From the NCBI RefSeq assembly GCF_029714945.1, contig NZ_CP121634.1, positions 7,089,001 to 7,153,000 of the forward strand: 64,000 bases of DNA, written 5' to 3'. The position numbers and the translations under genes are program-made. The notes under the pieces are model-generated. The model ran no database searches. It was not told the origin of the DNA and worked only from the letters and a program-made list of their open reading frames with translations. Every line of letters starts with the position of its first letter. The stretch's first letter is position 1. Origin of the DNA: Bradyrhizobium sp. CIAT3101. Its GTDB lineage: Bacteria > Pseudomonadota > Alphaproteobacteria > Rhizobiales > Xanthobacteraceae. Positions 46,424-55,102 of the stretch are shown piece by piece.

Positions 46424-46440
46424 AGTTCTAAAATAGAACT
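46424..46440. promoter_or_regulatory. Palindromic operator candidate
   Basis: AGTTCTA-AAA-TAGAACT is a perfect inverted repeat with 7-bp arms, 42 bases upstream of the SDR start and 100 bases before the divergent HxlR gene. Size and symmetry suit a dimeric winged-helix regulator, so it is a likely HxlR binding site. Confidence 0.7.
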
Positions 46441-46539
46441 GTCAAATTCGTCGATCGAATGCTAGGCTGAGATAGAAATACCTCTGATCATTCAAGTCAG
46501 TTCCTTTTTCAGACTTATGGCAAGGCCGGAGATCGGATC

Positions 46540-47007
46540 ATGAAGTGGGATACGCTCGACGAGGAGCCCTGCTCGCTCTCCCGCACCGTCGCCGTGGTCG
46601 GCGACCGCTGGACGCTCTTGATCCTGCGCGAATGTTTTCTGCGCGTGCGTCGCTTCGAGGCGTTTCAGTCTTCGCTCCAGATCACGCGGCATCTTCTCTC
46701 GGAGCGCCTGAAGAAGCTGGTCCGCTTCGGCATCCTGCGCCGCGTCCCCTATTCCGAGGCGCCGAAGCGCTACGAATACATCCTCACGCAGAAGGGGCTC
46801 GACCTCTACCCGATCATCATGGCGATGGTGCACTGGGGCGACACCCACATGGGCGACGAGCGCGGCCGCCCGCTGCTGCACGAGCACAAGCAGTGCGGCA
46901 AGCTGTTCGATCCCGTGATGGTGTGCTCGGAATGCGGCGAGCCGCTGCATGCCAAGCAGGTGCACGTGCATGCGGGACCGGGACGGCGGGGCGCTGACGC
47001 GGCCTAA
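46540..47007 (+). CDS. HxlR family transcriptional regulator
   Basis: The 155-residue protein starts MKWDTLDEEPCSLSRTVAVVGDRWTLLILRECF, the HxlR hallmark, with a winged helix (about 20-105, FQSSLQITRHLLSERLKKLVRFGIL). A C-terminal part has four Cys (CGKLFDPVMVCSECGEPLHA), resembling a small zinc ribbon added to the HTH. Cys11 near the start could be a redox sensor as in some HxlR proteins. It likely regulates the divergent SDR/nitronate monooxygenase genes. Confidence 0.9.
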   Translation: MKWDTLDEEPCSLSRTVAVVGDRWTLLILRECFLRVRRFEAFQSSLQITRHLLSERLKKLVRFGILRRVPYSEAPKRYEYILTQKGLDLYPIIMAMVHWGDTHMGDERGRPLLHEHKQCGKLFDPVMVCSECGEPLHAKQVHVHAGPGRRGADAA

Positions 47008-48623
47008 TGCCCCCGCGCCGGCGCGCGGAGATTGATCGGACGCAGCACGGCCGCCGTCGGGATCATCAGCACGGCGATGATCGCAAGGGTCCAGAACACG
47101 TCGATATAGGCGAGGAAGTCGACCTGCTGCTGCAAGGTTCTGCCCACCCAGGCGACCGCCTGCGAGGCCGCATCGCTCGCATTCGAGCCTTGGGCCTGGA
47201 AGTAGCGTGTCATTGCGTCGATGGTCTGCTGATAGCCGATGTCCGACGGCGCGGCGTGCTCGATCAGGCGGCTCTGGTGGAATTGCTGGCGCTGCGCCAG
47301 AACCGTCTGCGCCAGCGCCACGCCCATGGAGCCACCGATGTTGCGGGCGACGTTGATCAGCGCCGAAGCCTGGTTGGTCTTGTCGGGCGGCACGCCATCG
47401 TAGGAGGCGGTCGTCACCGGCAGGAACAGGAAAGGCAGTCCTATCGCAAGAAAGACGCGCGCCAGCGCCGCATAGCCATAGGTGATATCGCCGTTCAACC
47501 CGGTCAGATGCCACATCGAGAAGGCGACCACCGTCGCACCGAACATGATGAGATATTTCGGCTGCACCGTGCTGACGAGCTTGCCCACCACCGGCATCAG
47601 CACCAAGGTGGCGATACCGCCGGGCGATAACGCAAGACCGGCCAGCAGCGCCGTATAATTCAGCTCGGACTGGAGCAGTTGCGGCAGAATCTGCGTCGTC
47701 GAAATCAGCACCGCGCCCGTGCCGAGCATGACCAGGAAGCAGGCGGCGAACTGCCGCCGGCCGAGCAGACGGAGATCGATGATCGGCTCCTCGCGCGTCA
47801 GCTCCCACGGGATCAGCACGAGCAGCGAGGCGGCAGCGAGCACCGCAAAGAACACGATGATGTTGGAGCCGAACCAGTCGTTGCGCTGGCCTTCGTCGAG
47901 CACGTATTCGAGCGAACCAAGCCCGATCGCGACCAGCAGGAAGCCGATGTAGTCGACGCGAAGGCCCTTCTCGAGCAGCGCTTTTCTCTCCTCTTCGGCC
48001 CCCGACGGCTCCTTGACCAGCATGCCGACCAGAAACAACGAGAGCAGCCCCATCGGCACATTGATCAGGAACACCCAGTGCCAGGTATATGTGTCGGTAA
48101 TCCAGCCGCCGAGCGTCGGGCCGATCACCGGCGCGACGACCACGGCGACGCCATAGATGGCGAAAGCCTGGCCCCGCTTCTCCGGCGGGAAGGAGTCGGC
48201 GAGGATCGCCTGCTCGCTCGTGGCCATGCCGCCGCCGCCGAGACCTTGCAGGATGCGGAAGAACACCAGCGACTGCAGATTCCAGGCAAAGCCGCACAGA
48301 AGCGACGAGATCGTGAAGGTCGCGACACAGATCATGTAGAAGCGCTTGCGGCCGATCACGGTCGACAGCCAGCCCGAGATCGACAGCACGATGGCATTGG
48401 CGACGAGGTAGCTGGTGATGACGTAGGTGCTCTCGTCGATGCCGACCGCGAGCCCGCCGGCGATGTGGCGCAGGGCGACATTGGCGATGGTGGTGTCGAG
48501 CACTTCCATGAAGGTCGCGATCGAGACCACGAACGCGATGAGATATGGATTGTGTCCGCCGGCCGCCGAGCGTTCCGGCGACCAGCCGCCGGAAGACGCG
48601 CCCTCTTGCGTGGCGTCCGTCAT
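47004..48623 (-). CDS. DHA2 family MFS drug exporter (EmrB-like)
   Basis: The ATG overlapping the previous gene's stop (ATGA) gives 539 residues, starting MTDATQEGASSGGWSPE. The 14 membrane helices and the motif C-like VAPVIGPTLGGWITDTYTWHWVFLINVPMG are typical of EmrB/QacA pumps. It works as the inner membrane pump with the HlyD-type adaptor to export drugs or toxic acids across both membranes. The last 4 bases overlap the convergent HxlR gene. Confidence 0.95.
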   Translation of the reverse strand: MTDATQEGASSGGWSPERSAAGGHNPYLIAFVVSIATFMEVLDTTIANVALRHIAGGLAVGIDESTYVITSYLVANAIVLSISGWLSTVIGRKRFYMICVATFTISSLLCGFAWNLQSLVFFRILQGLGGGGMATSEQAILADSFPPEKRGQAFAIYGVAVVVAPVIGPTLGGWITDTYTWHWVFLINVPMGLLSLFLVGMLVKEPSGAEEERKALLEKGLRVDYIGFLLVAIGLGSLEYVLDEGQRNDWFGSNIIVFFAVLAAASLLVLIPWELTREEPIIDLRLLGRRQFAACFLVMLGTGAVLISTTQILPQLLQSELNYTALLAGLALSPGGIATLVLMPVVGKLVSTVQPKYLIMFGATVVAFSMWHLTGLNGDITYGYAALARVFLAIGLPFLFLPVTTASYDGVPPDKTNQASALINVARNIGGSMGVALAQTVLAQRQQFHQSRLIEHAAPSDIGYQQTIDAMTRYFQAQGSNASDAASQAVAWVGRTLQQQVDFLAYIDVFWTLAIIAVLMIPTAAVLRPINLRAPARGH

Positions 48624-49777
48624 CGCACCCGGGTCCAGGGCACGACCGACATGCCGGGACCGACCGGCAGATCGGCGGGCCAATTGTCGACGACGATCTT
48701 CACCGGCACGCGCTGCACGACCTTGACGTAGTTGCCGGTGGCGTTCTCCGCCGGCAGCAGGCTGAAGGCGGTGCCGGAGCCCGGCTGCACGGAATCGACA
48801 TGGCCGGTCAGCTTGCGGCCGGGATAGGCATCGATACGGATCTCGACCGGCTGGCCTGGCCGCATGTCGTTGAGCTGGGTCTCCTTGTAGTTGGCGACGA
48901 TCCAGACCTCGTCGGGGACGAACATCATCAGGCTCTGTCCCGCGGTCACGAACGTACCCTTCGCGCCGGAGAGCTTGACGACACGGCCCGACTGCGCTGC
49001 GACGACATTGGTGTATTGCAGGTTCAGCCTGGCCTGGTCGAGTTGCGCCTGCGACTGCTGGAGCTGCGCCCTGGCGCCTTCGAGCTGCGCCTGCAGCGTC
49101 TTGATGCCGACCTGCGCGGCCGTCACCGCGGTCTTGGCGCGCTCGGTGTTGGCCTGCTGGGCCTGAAGATCGGAGCGGGTCTGCTGCTGGCGTTGCACGG
49201 TGCCCGCGCCCTTCTCGACCAGATCCTGGGCGCGCGCAAATTCCTCCTGCGAGAACTGAAGCTGGGCCTGCGCCTGTTCGAGCTGGGCTTGCGCCTGCTT
49301 GATCTGCTCCTGCTGGGAATCGGTCTGCGCCGCGACATTGGCGATGTTGGCCTTGGAGACCTCGACCTGCGCCGAAGCCTGGTCCACGGCGATGCGATAA
49401 TCGCGCTCGTCGATCTTGGCGATGAGATCGCCGGCGTTGACATGCTGGTTGTCCGTGACCGGAACGTCGGTCACGTAACCGCCAACCTTCGAGGCCACGG
49501 AAAAGCTCCGCGCGGCGACGAAAGCGTCGTCGGTGGATTCGTAATGGCGGACCTCGAGCCAATAGAGCAGACCGCCGACCAGTGCCGCGATCAGGATGAC
49601 GGCGCCGACGGTTGCGAGCAGCCAGTGCTCGCGGAGGCGCTCGCGCAGCGACGGCGTCTTGTCCGGCTTCCCAGACTGATCCTCGGCCTGCTGCTTTGGA
49701 TCGGGCGAGTTCCTTGGAGCTTCCACCTTCTGCGGTTGCTCCGCGGACGGCTCACGTTCCCGGGTTTGAGCATCCAC
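48620..49777 (-). CDS. HlyD/EmrA family membrane fusion protein
   Basis: The GTG start 8 bases after GAGG gives 385 residues (MDAQTREREPSAEQP). A cytoplasmic Pro/Lys-rich tail, one membrane helix (LLATVGAVILIAALVGGLLYW, about 50-70), then a lipoyl domain (VGGYVTDVPVTDNQHVNAGDLIAKID), a long Gln-rich coiled-coil hairpin (about 130-240) and a beta-barrel (ETQLNDMRPGQPVEIRIDAYPG) are as in EmrA. It bridges EmrB to an outer membrane channel. An EcfG-like promoter candidate lies 46 bases upstream. Confidence 0.92.
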   Translation of the reverse strand: MDAQTREREPSAEQPQKVEAPRNSPDPKQQAEDQSGKPDKTPSLRERLREHWLLATVGAVILIAALVGGLLYWLEVRHYESTDDAFVAARSFSVASKVGGYVTDVPVTDNQHVNAGDLIAKIDERDYRIAVDQASAQVEVSKANIANVAAQTDSQQEQIKQAQAQLEQAQAQLQFSQEEFARAQDLVEKGAGTVQRQQQTRSDLQAQQANTERAKTAVTAAQVGIKTLQAQLEGARAQLQQSQAQLDQARLNLQYTNVVAAQSGRVVKLSGAKGTFVTAGQSLMMFVPDEVWIVANYKETQLNDMRPGQPVEIRIDAYPGRKLTGHVDSVQPGSGTAFSLLPAENATGNYVKVVQRVPVKIVVDNWPADLPVGPGMSVVPWTRVR

Positions 49778-49822
49778 GATAAACACCTCGATTGAACGGC
49801 TTGGCCGCGCACGCCGGAGCCT

Positions 49823-49847
49823 AACCGCAGCCTGGAGGCTAGGTTCC
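49823..49847 (-). promoter_or_regulatory. EcfG-like promoter candidate for the efflux pair
   Basis: Minus strand: GGAAC (49847-49843), 16 bases, then GGTT (49826-49823). The final element differs from the CGTT consensus in its first base. It would start transcription about 38 bases before the adaptor gene. Confidence 0.5.
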
Positions 49848-49888
49848 GGATCGTCCGAGCACCGCTGTCATTCGTGAACGCATTGCGC

Positions 49889-49919
49889 AAAAAAAGAAGC
49901 GCGGCCACGCGTGCCGCGC
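49889..49919 (-). terminator. Intrinsic terminator after the PRC-barrel/small-protein unit
   Basis: On the minus strand a 7-bp GC stem (GCGCGGC / GCCGCGC, loop ACGCGTG) is followed by TTC and seven T. Confidence 0.8.
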
Positions 49920-49944
49920 CTCACTCAAAACCCGCGCACTTCGT

Positions 49945-50103
49945 TCAGTGCGTCTTGGTCTCGTGCCACTTCTCAAGGTCAGGCTTCTTGTCGCCCGACT
50001 TCTGTTCCTTCTCCGGATTGCCCTTCCAGGGCTTGTCCGTCTGGGCATGCGAGCCCCAGTCATTCTGACGCCGGGGATCGTCGTTGGGCTTTTCCTGGCT
50101 CAT
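49945..50103 (-). CDS. Tiny charged protein (52 residues)
   Basis: The frame starts MSQEKPNDDPRRQNDWGSHA and ends WHETKTH. It is rich in Lys, Asp, Glu, Gln and Trp with no hydrophobic core, so it is probably disordered. The ATG follows GAGGGAAATCC. It is 24 bases downstream of the PRC-barrel gene, and the next element is a terminator, so it is the second gene of that unit. Similar tiny charged proteins often accompany stress genes in Bradyrhizobium. Confidence 0.8.
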   Translation of the reverse strand: MSQEKPNDDPRRQNDWGSHAQTDKPWKGNPEKEQKSGDKKPDLEKWHETKTH

Positions 50104-50127
50104 CGGATTTCCCTCTGTGTCTGACGC

Positions 50128-50502
50128 CTAAGCGAAGGGGACGCCGTAATAGGAGTTGATGCCGCGCATGGCGGCGTCATCGCCCCAGTTCCAATCGCTG
50201 CGCTCAGCGTATTTCGGCGCACCTTCGAGCGACTTGGCGGTGATCCCGGTGACATAGCCGCCGAGCTCGGTGTCATATTTCAGCGACTGCCAGGGCAACG
50301 GATAGTGATCGTTGCCGAGGCCCAGGAAGCCACCGAAGCCGAGCACGGCGTAGGATACCTTGCCGCTGACCTTGTCGATCATCACGCGTTCGATCGAACC
50401 GATCTTGTTACGATCGACGCCATAGACCGATGTTCCCTCGACCTTGTCGCTGCCGATCAATCGACCCATCTCGCCGCGGTTCAGCTCGCCTTGATTCAAC
50501 AT
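50128..50502 (-). CDS. PRC-barrel domain protein
   Basis: The 124-residue protein starts MLNQGELNRGEMGRLIGSDK. The PRC-barrel (about 15-80) is clear: LIGSDKVEGTSVYGVDRNKIGSIERVMIDKVSGKVSYAVLGFGGFLGLG, then HYPLPWQSLKYD. The C-terminal 40 residues hold YAERSDWNWGDDAAMRGINSYYGVPFA. Such small PRC-barrel proteins are common general-stress products. It has an EcfG-type promoter and is divergent from the TPP enzyme gene. Confidence 0.88.
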   Translation of the reverse strand: MLNQGELNRGEMGRLIGSDKVEGTSVYGVDRNKIGSIERVMIDKVSGKVSYAVLGFGGFLGLGNDHYPLPWQSLKYDTELGGYVTGITAKSLEGAPKYAERSDWNWGDDAAMRGINSYYGVPFA

Positions 50503-50536
50503 TTCGATTCTCCACTCAGCCGGTGTGTGAAGGATC

Positions 50537-50561
50537 AACCGGACGCGGAGATGATCGTTCC
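50537..50561 (-). promoter_or_regulatory. EcfG-like promoter of the PRC-barrel gene
   Basis: Minus strand: GGAAC (50561-50557), 16 bases, then GGTT (50540-50537), 35 bases before the start codon. Confidence 0.6.
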
Positions 50562-50580
50562 TGTGCATCTTTGACCCACA

Positions 50581-50605
50581 GGAACATCGCTCGCAACGGG
50601 CTGTT
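50581..50605 (+). promoter_or_regulatory. EcfG-like promoter of the TPP enzyme gene
   Basis: GGAAC (50581-50585), 16 bases, then TGTT (50602-50605), about 38 bases before the ATG at 50643. It supports that start over the in-frame ATG at 50610. Confidence 0.6.
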
Positions 50606-50642
50606 CTTGATGTCTCAGATCAGGAACCGGGAGCCGCCCACG

Positions 50643-52430
50643 ATGTCCCAGACCGTCTCCGACTTCATCGTTCAGCGCCTGCATCAGTGGGGCGTGCGCC
50701 ACCTCTTCGGTTACCCCGGCGACGGCATCAACGGCGTGTTCGGCGCGATGAACCGGGCGGAGGCCAAGATCGATTTCGTGCAGGCCAGACACGAAGAGAT
50801 GGCGGCGTTCATGGCGAGCGCCTATGCGAAGTTTTCCGGCGAGCTTGGCGTCTGTATCGCAACCTCGGGGCCCGGCGCCTCGCATCTCATCACCGGCCTC
50901 TATGATGCGCTGCTGGATCACCAGCCGGTGTTGGCAATCGTCGGCCAGCAGGCGCGAAATGCGCTGGGCGGGAGCTATCAGCAGGAACTCGATCTCGTCT
51001 CGATGTTCAAGGACGTTGCCGGCGCCTATGTCGCGCAGGCCTCCTCATCGGCTCAGGTGCGGCACCTGATTGATCGCGCGGTGCGCGTCGCACTCGCACG
51101 GCGCGCCCCGACCGCAATCATCCTGCCCAATGACCTCCAGGAAGAGCCCTATGATGAGCCACCCCGCGCACACGGCACTCTGCATTCCGGTGTCGGCTAC
51201 AGTGCCCCGCGCGTGATCCCGCGCGAGGCCGAGCTCGACCGTGCCGCGGAGGTGCTCAACGCGGGCAAGAAGGTTGCGATGCTCATCGGCGCCGGTGCGC
51301 TCCAGGCGACCGAAGAAGTGATTGGCGTGGCCGATCGCCTGTCGGCCGGCTGCGCCAAGGCGCTCCTCGGCAAGGCGGCACTGCCGGACGACATTGCGTG
51401 GGTGACCGGCTCGATCGGCCTGCTCGGCACCCAGCCCAGCTACAACATGATGATGGAATGCGACACGCTGCTAATGGTCGGCTCCGCGTTCCCCTATGCC
51501 GAATTCCTTCCAAAGGAAGGCGCCGCGCGCGGCGTGCAGATCGATATCGATGCCAGCATGACCTCGATCCGCTTCCCCATGGAGGTCAGCCTCGTCGGCG
51601 ATGCCGCCGAGACACTGCGGAGCCTGCTGCCGCGGCTCACACCCAAGACCGATGGTGGCTGGCGCAAGGGCATTGAGGACGACGTCAGCAAATGGTGGAA
51701 GACACTCGACGCCCGCGCGCACCAGCCCGCCGCACCCGTCAATCCGCAGCTGGTTGCCTGGGAACTGTCGCCGCGCCTGCCTGATCGCGCCATCATCACC
51801 AGCGATTCCGGTTCCTGCGCCAACTGGTTTGCACGCGATCTCAGGATGCGGCGCGGCATGACGGCCTCGCTGTCCGGCGGTCTCGCCTCGATGGGCGCCG
51901 CAGTGCCCTACGCGCTCGCCGCGAAATACGCTCATCCGGACCGGCCGGTGATCGCACTGGTCGGCGACGGCGCTATGCAGATGAACAACATGGCGGAGCT
52001 GATCACCGCCGCGAAATATTGGCGATCCTGGCGCGATCCGCGCTTCATCGTTTGCGTCTTCAACAACGAGGATCTCAACCAGGTCACCTGGGAGCAGCGC
52101 ATCATCAATGGCGATCCCAAGTTCGAGGCCTCGCAGCGGATCCCCGACGTACCCTATTCGCGGTTCGCCGAGATGATCGGCCTCCGCGGCATCTTCGTCG
52201 ATAGTCCGCAACTGCTCGGCTCCGCCTGGGAGCAGGCGTTGGCGAGCGAGATGCCGGTCGTGCTGGAAGTGAAGACCGATCCCGAGGTGCCACCGCTGCC
52301 GCCGCACATCACCCTGCAGCAGGCCAAGAACTTCTCGGTCGCCTTGATGAAGGGCGATCCGAACGAGAGCGGCGTCATCAAGGGAGCAGCGCGGCAGGTG
52401 CTCGAAAAGATCCTACCCGGAAAGAACTGA
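50643..52430 (+). CDS. Thiamine-diphosphate-dependent enzyme (pyruvate oxidase/acetolactate synthase-like)
   Basis: The 595-residue protein has the three-domain POX/AHAS layout: PYR domain with the catalytic Glu in QARHEEMAAFMASAYAKFSGE near 51, a middle FAD/Rossmann-type domain, and a PP domain with the ThDP motif GDGAMQMNNMAELITAAKYW ending in FNNEDLN (near 440-475). No membrane-binding tail as in E. coli PoxB is apparent. It is probably a pyruvate oxidase-type enzyme. It is followed by a tiny protein gene 9 bases later. Confidence 0.88.
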   Translation: MSQTVSDFIVQRLHQWGVRHLFGYPGDGINGVFGAMNRAEAKIDFVQARHEEMAAFMASAYAKFSGELGVCIATSGPGASHLITGLYDALLDHQPVLAIVGQQARNALGGSYQQELDLVSMFKDVAGAYVAQASSSAQVRHLIDRAVRVALARRAPTAIILPNDLQEEPYDEPPRAHGTLHSGVGYSAPRVIPREAELDRAAEVLNAGKKVAMLIGAGALQATEEVIGVADRLSAGCAKALLGKAALPDDIAWVTGSIGLLGTQPSYNMMMECDTLLMVGSAFPYAEFLPKEGAARGVQIDIDASMTSIRFPMEVSLVGDAAETLRSLLPRLTPKTDGGWRKGIEDDVSKWWKTLDARAHQPAAPVNPQLVAWELSPRLPDRAIITSDSGSCANWFARDLRMRRGMTASLSGGLASMGAAVPYALAAKYAHPDRPVIALVGDGAMQMNNMAELITAAKYWRSWRDPRFIVCVFNNEDLNQVTWEQRIINGDPKFEASQRIPDVPYSRFAEMIGLRGIFVDSPQLLGSAWEQALASEMPVVLEVKTDPEVPPLPPHITLQQAKNFSVALMKGDPNESGVIKGAARQVLEKILPGKN

Positions 52431-52438
52431 GGTGAACC

Positions 52439-52666
52439 ATGAGCGACTTCCGCGATATCCAACATGGCGTCAACGATCCTGTCGACGGCGTCGACGTGAA
52501 GCATCAGATCAACACCAACCAGACACCGCATGAGCGGGCGCAGCACCATGCCGATGTGCGCGCCCCCGCCTCGGCTTCACCATCCGAGCCGTTCCTGCCA
52601 GAAAGACTTCGGCGCAAGCCGACCGATCCGATCAATCCGCGCACCGGCCGCCGTCCGACGGATTAG
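52439..52666 (+). CDS. Small hydrophilic protein, unknown
   Basis: The 75-residue frame starts MSDFRDIQHGVNDPVDGVDVKHQ and ends RTGRRPTD. The composition (Pro, Arg, Asp, His, Asn) suggests a disordered protein. The ATG follows GAGGTGA. It lies 8 bases after the TPP enzyme and 87 bases before the SDR gene, so the three are likely one transcript. Confidence 0.75.
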   Translation: MSDFRDIQHGVNDPVDGVDVKHQINTNQTPHERAQHHADVRAPASASPSEPFLPERLRRKPTDPINPRTGRRPTD

Positions 52667-52753
52667 GAACCTCGATCCCAACCGCGTCGCGCCGCGAGCG
52701 CCCGGCTCGCTGCGGCTTCGCTGGCATCGGCTACAGCGTAAGGAAACACAGAT

Positions 52754-53644
52754 ATGGCCGCGCAGGACCTCATCGATCCCGTCACCCGCTATCCGAAGCC
52801 GCCGTTCAAGAAGCAGTCGCAGCCCTGGCCTGGCCTCGCCAGCAAGATGGAGCCGCGACCGGACCACGGCGAGACCAGCTACAAGGGATCCGGCCGCCTC
52901 GCCGGCCGCAAGGCGCTGATCACCGGCGGCGATTCCGGCATGGGCCGCGCGGCTGCGATCGCCTATGCGCGCGAGGGCGCCGACGTCGTCATCAATTATC
53001 TGCCGGCAGAGGAGCCCGACGCACAGGAAGTGATAGCGCTGATCAGGAAGGAAGGCCGCACCGGCCTCGCGATCCCCGGGGATCTCAAGGACGAAGCCTT
53101 CTGCAAGGCGCTGGTCGAGCAGGCTGTGCAGGGCCTCGGCGGCCTCGATATCGTCGTCAACAACGCCGCCCGTCAGCAGGCGCGCGCCTCGATCCTCGAC
53201 GTCTCGTCGGAGGATTTTGACGCGACCATGAAAACCAATATCTACGCGCCATTCTGGATCATCAAGGCGGCCCTGCCGCATCTCAAGCCGGGCTCCTGCA
53301 TCATCGGCACGACATCCGAGCAGGCTTATGATCCCTCGCCCGATCTCTACGACTACGCACAGACCAAGGCGGCGACCATGAACTACGTAAAGTCGCTCGC
53401 AAAGCAACTCGCCTCCAAGGGCATCCGCGTCAACGGCGTCGCGCCCGGGCCGATCTGGACACCGCTCCAGGTGTCCGGCGGCGCGACGATGGAGAAGCTG
53501 GAAAAGTTCGGCGGCATGACACCGCTCGGCCGCCCCGGCCAGCCGGCCGAGCTTGCCTCGATCTATGTGCAGCTTGCCGCCGCCGACGCGAGCTATGCGA
53601 CCGGCCAGGTCTACGGCTCCGCGGGCGGATCAGGGCAGCCGTAA
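52754..53644 (+). CDS. SDR of the general-stress type (YdaD/YghA-like, glucose/aldehyde dehydrogenase-like)
   Basis: The 296-residue protein has an extra N-terminal 45-residue arm (TRYPKPPFKKQSQPWPGLASKM) typical of the YdaD/GSP39 subgroup, then ITGGDSGMGRAAAIAYAREG, NNAARQQARAS, the Ser in IIGTTSEQAYDPSP and the YAQTK active site near 207. It binds NAD(P)H; the natural substrate is unknown. It follows the tiny protein gene in the stress group. Confidence 0.88.
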   Translation: MAAQDLIDPVTRYPKPPFKKQSQPWPGLASKMEPRPDHGETSYKGSGRLAGRKALITGGDSGMGRAAAIAYAREGADVVINYLPAEEPDAQEVIALIRKEGRTGLAIPGDLKDEAFCKALVEQAVQGLGGLDIVVNNAARQQARASILDVSSEDFDATMKTNIYAPFWIIKAALPHLKPGSCIIGTTSEQAYDPSPDLYDYAQTKAATMNYVKSLAKQLASKGIRVNGVAPGPIWTPLQVSGGATMEKLEKFGGMTPLGRPGQPAELASIYVQLAAADASYATGQVYGSAGGSGQP

Positions 53645-53721
53645 CGCCTCTCCTCAGGAACGATCGTCTGCGTTCGGCTTTACAAAACTGTCACGCAGAG
53701 CCTTTCGCCAACGTCGGATCA

Positions 53722-54309
53722 ATGGCGCTTGTAACGATCAAACCCTCACGGATCGACATCGCGATCGCGAATGAGATCGCAGACCACACCAACCCCGAGC
53801 TCGAGGAGACTGCCGAAGCGCTGACCTGGGGTGCTGACGAGCATGTGCTGCTCGCCCTCGCCGCTGCAGGCTGGCTCTACGCCAGGAAGCGACCTGCCGA
53901 GGAGCGCCGCGCGGCCAACCACATCCTCGTCGTGTCGCTGGTGACGGCGATACTCCCGCACATCCTGAAATCCGCATTCGATCAGATCAGGCCGGACCGA
54001 CTGACGATACGAGGCCATCGCCGCGGCATCCCGTTCTCGGGACGGGCGCACGATGCCTTTCCATCCGGACACGCCGTGCACATGGGCGCACTGGCATCCG
54101 CTGCCGGCCTGCTGCCGCCGCCCCGGCGACGTCTCGTGCGCTTCATCGCGGCGGCTCTGTCGTTGACGCGCATCGGGCTTCTCGCGCATTGGGCCAGCGA
54201 TGTGGTCGCAGGCTTCACCCTCGGCATCGCCATCGAGCGGATACTGAGGCCGTGGACGCTGGCAACGCAGAGCACGAAGCCCACGGGTCGGCGGCCCAGT
54301 CATGACTGA
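53722..54309 (+). CDS. PAP2 superfamily membrane phosphatase
   Basis: The 195-residue protein has the three PAP2 motifs: KSAFDQIRPDR (K-x6-RP, near 88), PSGHAVH (PSGH, near 115) and TRIGLLAHWASDV (SR-x5-H-x3-D type, with a Thr in place of Ser). Membrane helices surround them. It dephosphorylates lipid phosphates such as phosphatidic acid or undecaprenyl pyrophosphate. The next gene begins 8 bases inside its end, so they are coupled. Confidence 0.9.
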   Translation: MALVTIKPSRIDIAIANEIADHTNPELEETAEALTWGADEHVLLALAAAGWLYARKRPAEERRAANHILVVSLVTAILPHILKSAFDQIRPDRLTIRGHRRGIPFSGRAHDAFPSGHAVHMGALASAAGLLPPPRRRLVRFIAAALSLTRIGLLAHWASDVVAGFTLGIAIERILRPWTLATQSTKPTGRRPSHD

Positions 54310-54649
54310 GTACGTGCTCCGCTTCATCGCCGGCGGCGCGATCGTATCCGCCTTCGCAATCGTCGGCGACATGTTGCGGCCCAAGAGTTTTAGTGGCCTC
54401 CTCGGCGCTGCGCCATCGGTGGCGCTGGCGACGCTGGGCATCGCTCTCGTCCAACACGGAGCGCGATACGCTGCGGCGGAAAGTTGGACCATGATCTATG
54501 GCGCGGCAGCCCTCGCCTGCTACAGCTTCGCCGTTTGCCAGCTCCTGATGAGATTTCGCCTGTCGGCGCTACCCGCCACGATCATCGCTTCCGTTGTATG
54601 GCTTGCCGTAGCCTTCGCCCTGCTCGCGGGTTTCGGAGGTGCTGCCTGA
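54302..54649 (+). CDS. DUF3147 membrane protein, first of a pair
   Basis: The 115-residue protein has four membrane helices (YVLRFIAGGAIVSAFAIVGDML, GLLGAAPSVALATLGIALVQ, MIYGAAALACYSFAVCQLLM, IIASVVWLAVAFALLAGFGG). RPKSFSGLLGAAPSVALATL resembles the DUF3147 pattern. It overlaps the PAP2 gene start-to-end by 8 bases and the next gene by 1 base, so translation is coupled. Function unknown. Confidence 0.8.
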   Translation: MTEYVLRFIAGGAIVSAFAIVGDMLRPKSFSGLLGAAPSVALATLGIALVQHGARYAAAESWTMIYGAAALACYSFAVCQLLMRFRLSALPATIIASVVWLAVAFALLAGFGGAA

Positions 54650-55089
54650 TGCTGGTCAAACTGTCATCGTCGGCCCTGAAGCAAACGCGTTGGTACGAGT
54701 ACGGCTTTCGTTTCCTGCTCGGCGGACTGGCAACGGTTTTCGCAGGAATCGTGAGTGCCCGCCTTGGCGTCGCCGTCGGTGGGCTGTTCCTCGCGCTACC
54801 CGCCGTCTTCTGCGCCAGCGCAACGCTGATCCAGAGCCACGAGCGTCGAGCCAAGGAGGAAGCCGGATTCGCCGGGCGAAGACGCGGGCAGCAAGCCGCA
54901 GCTCTCGATGCGGCGGGTGCCGGCTTGGGGAGCATTGGTCTCGCGGCGTTCGCCGCCACTTTCTATGCCTTGGTTGTCACAACCGCTGTCGGCGCATTCG
55001 CGGCCGCCATCCTGGTATGGGCTGTGGTCTCGGTTTCGGCGTGGCGGTTGAGGCGGAAGCTTCGCGCCACCTCCCACCACGCGGGCTGA
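54649..55089 (+). CDS. DUF3147-related membrane protein, second of a pair
   Basis: The ATG shares its A with the TGA of the preceding gene, giving 146 residues. Helix positions and the pattern RFLLGGLATVFAGIVSARLGVAVGGLFLALPAVFCASATLI match the partner DUF3147 protein, with a longer cytoplasmic loop (QSHERRAKEEAGFAGRRRGQQ) between helices 3 and 4. Paired DUF3147 genes suggest a heteromeric membrane complex. Function unknown. Confidence 0.82.
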   Translation: MLVKLSSSALKQTRWYEYGFRFLLGGLATVFAGIVSARLGVAVGGLFLALPAVFCASATLIQSHERRAKEEAGFAGRRRGQQAAALDAAGAGLGSIGLAAFAATFYALVVTTAVGAFAAAILVWAVVSVSAWRLRRKLRATSHHAG

Positions 55090-55102
55090 ACGCTGAGGGC
55101 GA

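Noticed and set aside
48624..49562. An upstream in-frame extension of the EmrB-like gene to about 850 residues
   Set aside because: The extra sequence is a shifted frame of the HlyD-type adaptor; the ATGA overlap gives a normal start for a 539-residue pump.
53645..53721. A GGAAC...CGTT pair upstream of the PAP2 gene
   Set aside because: The spacing is only 9 bases, not 16-17, so it is not an EcfG promoter.
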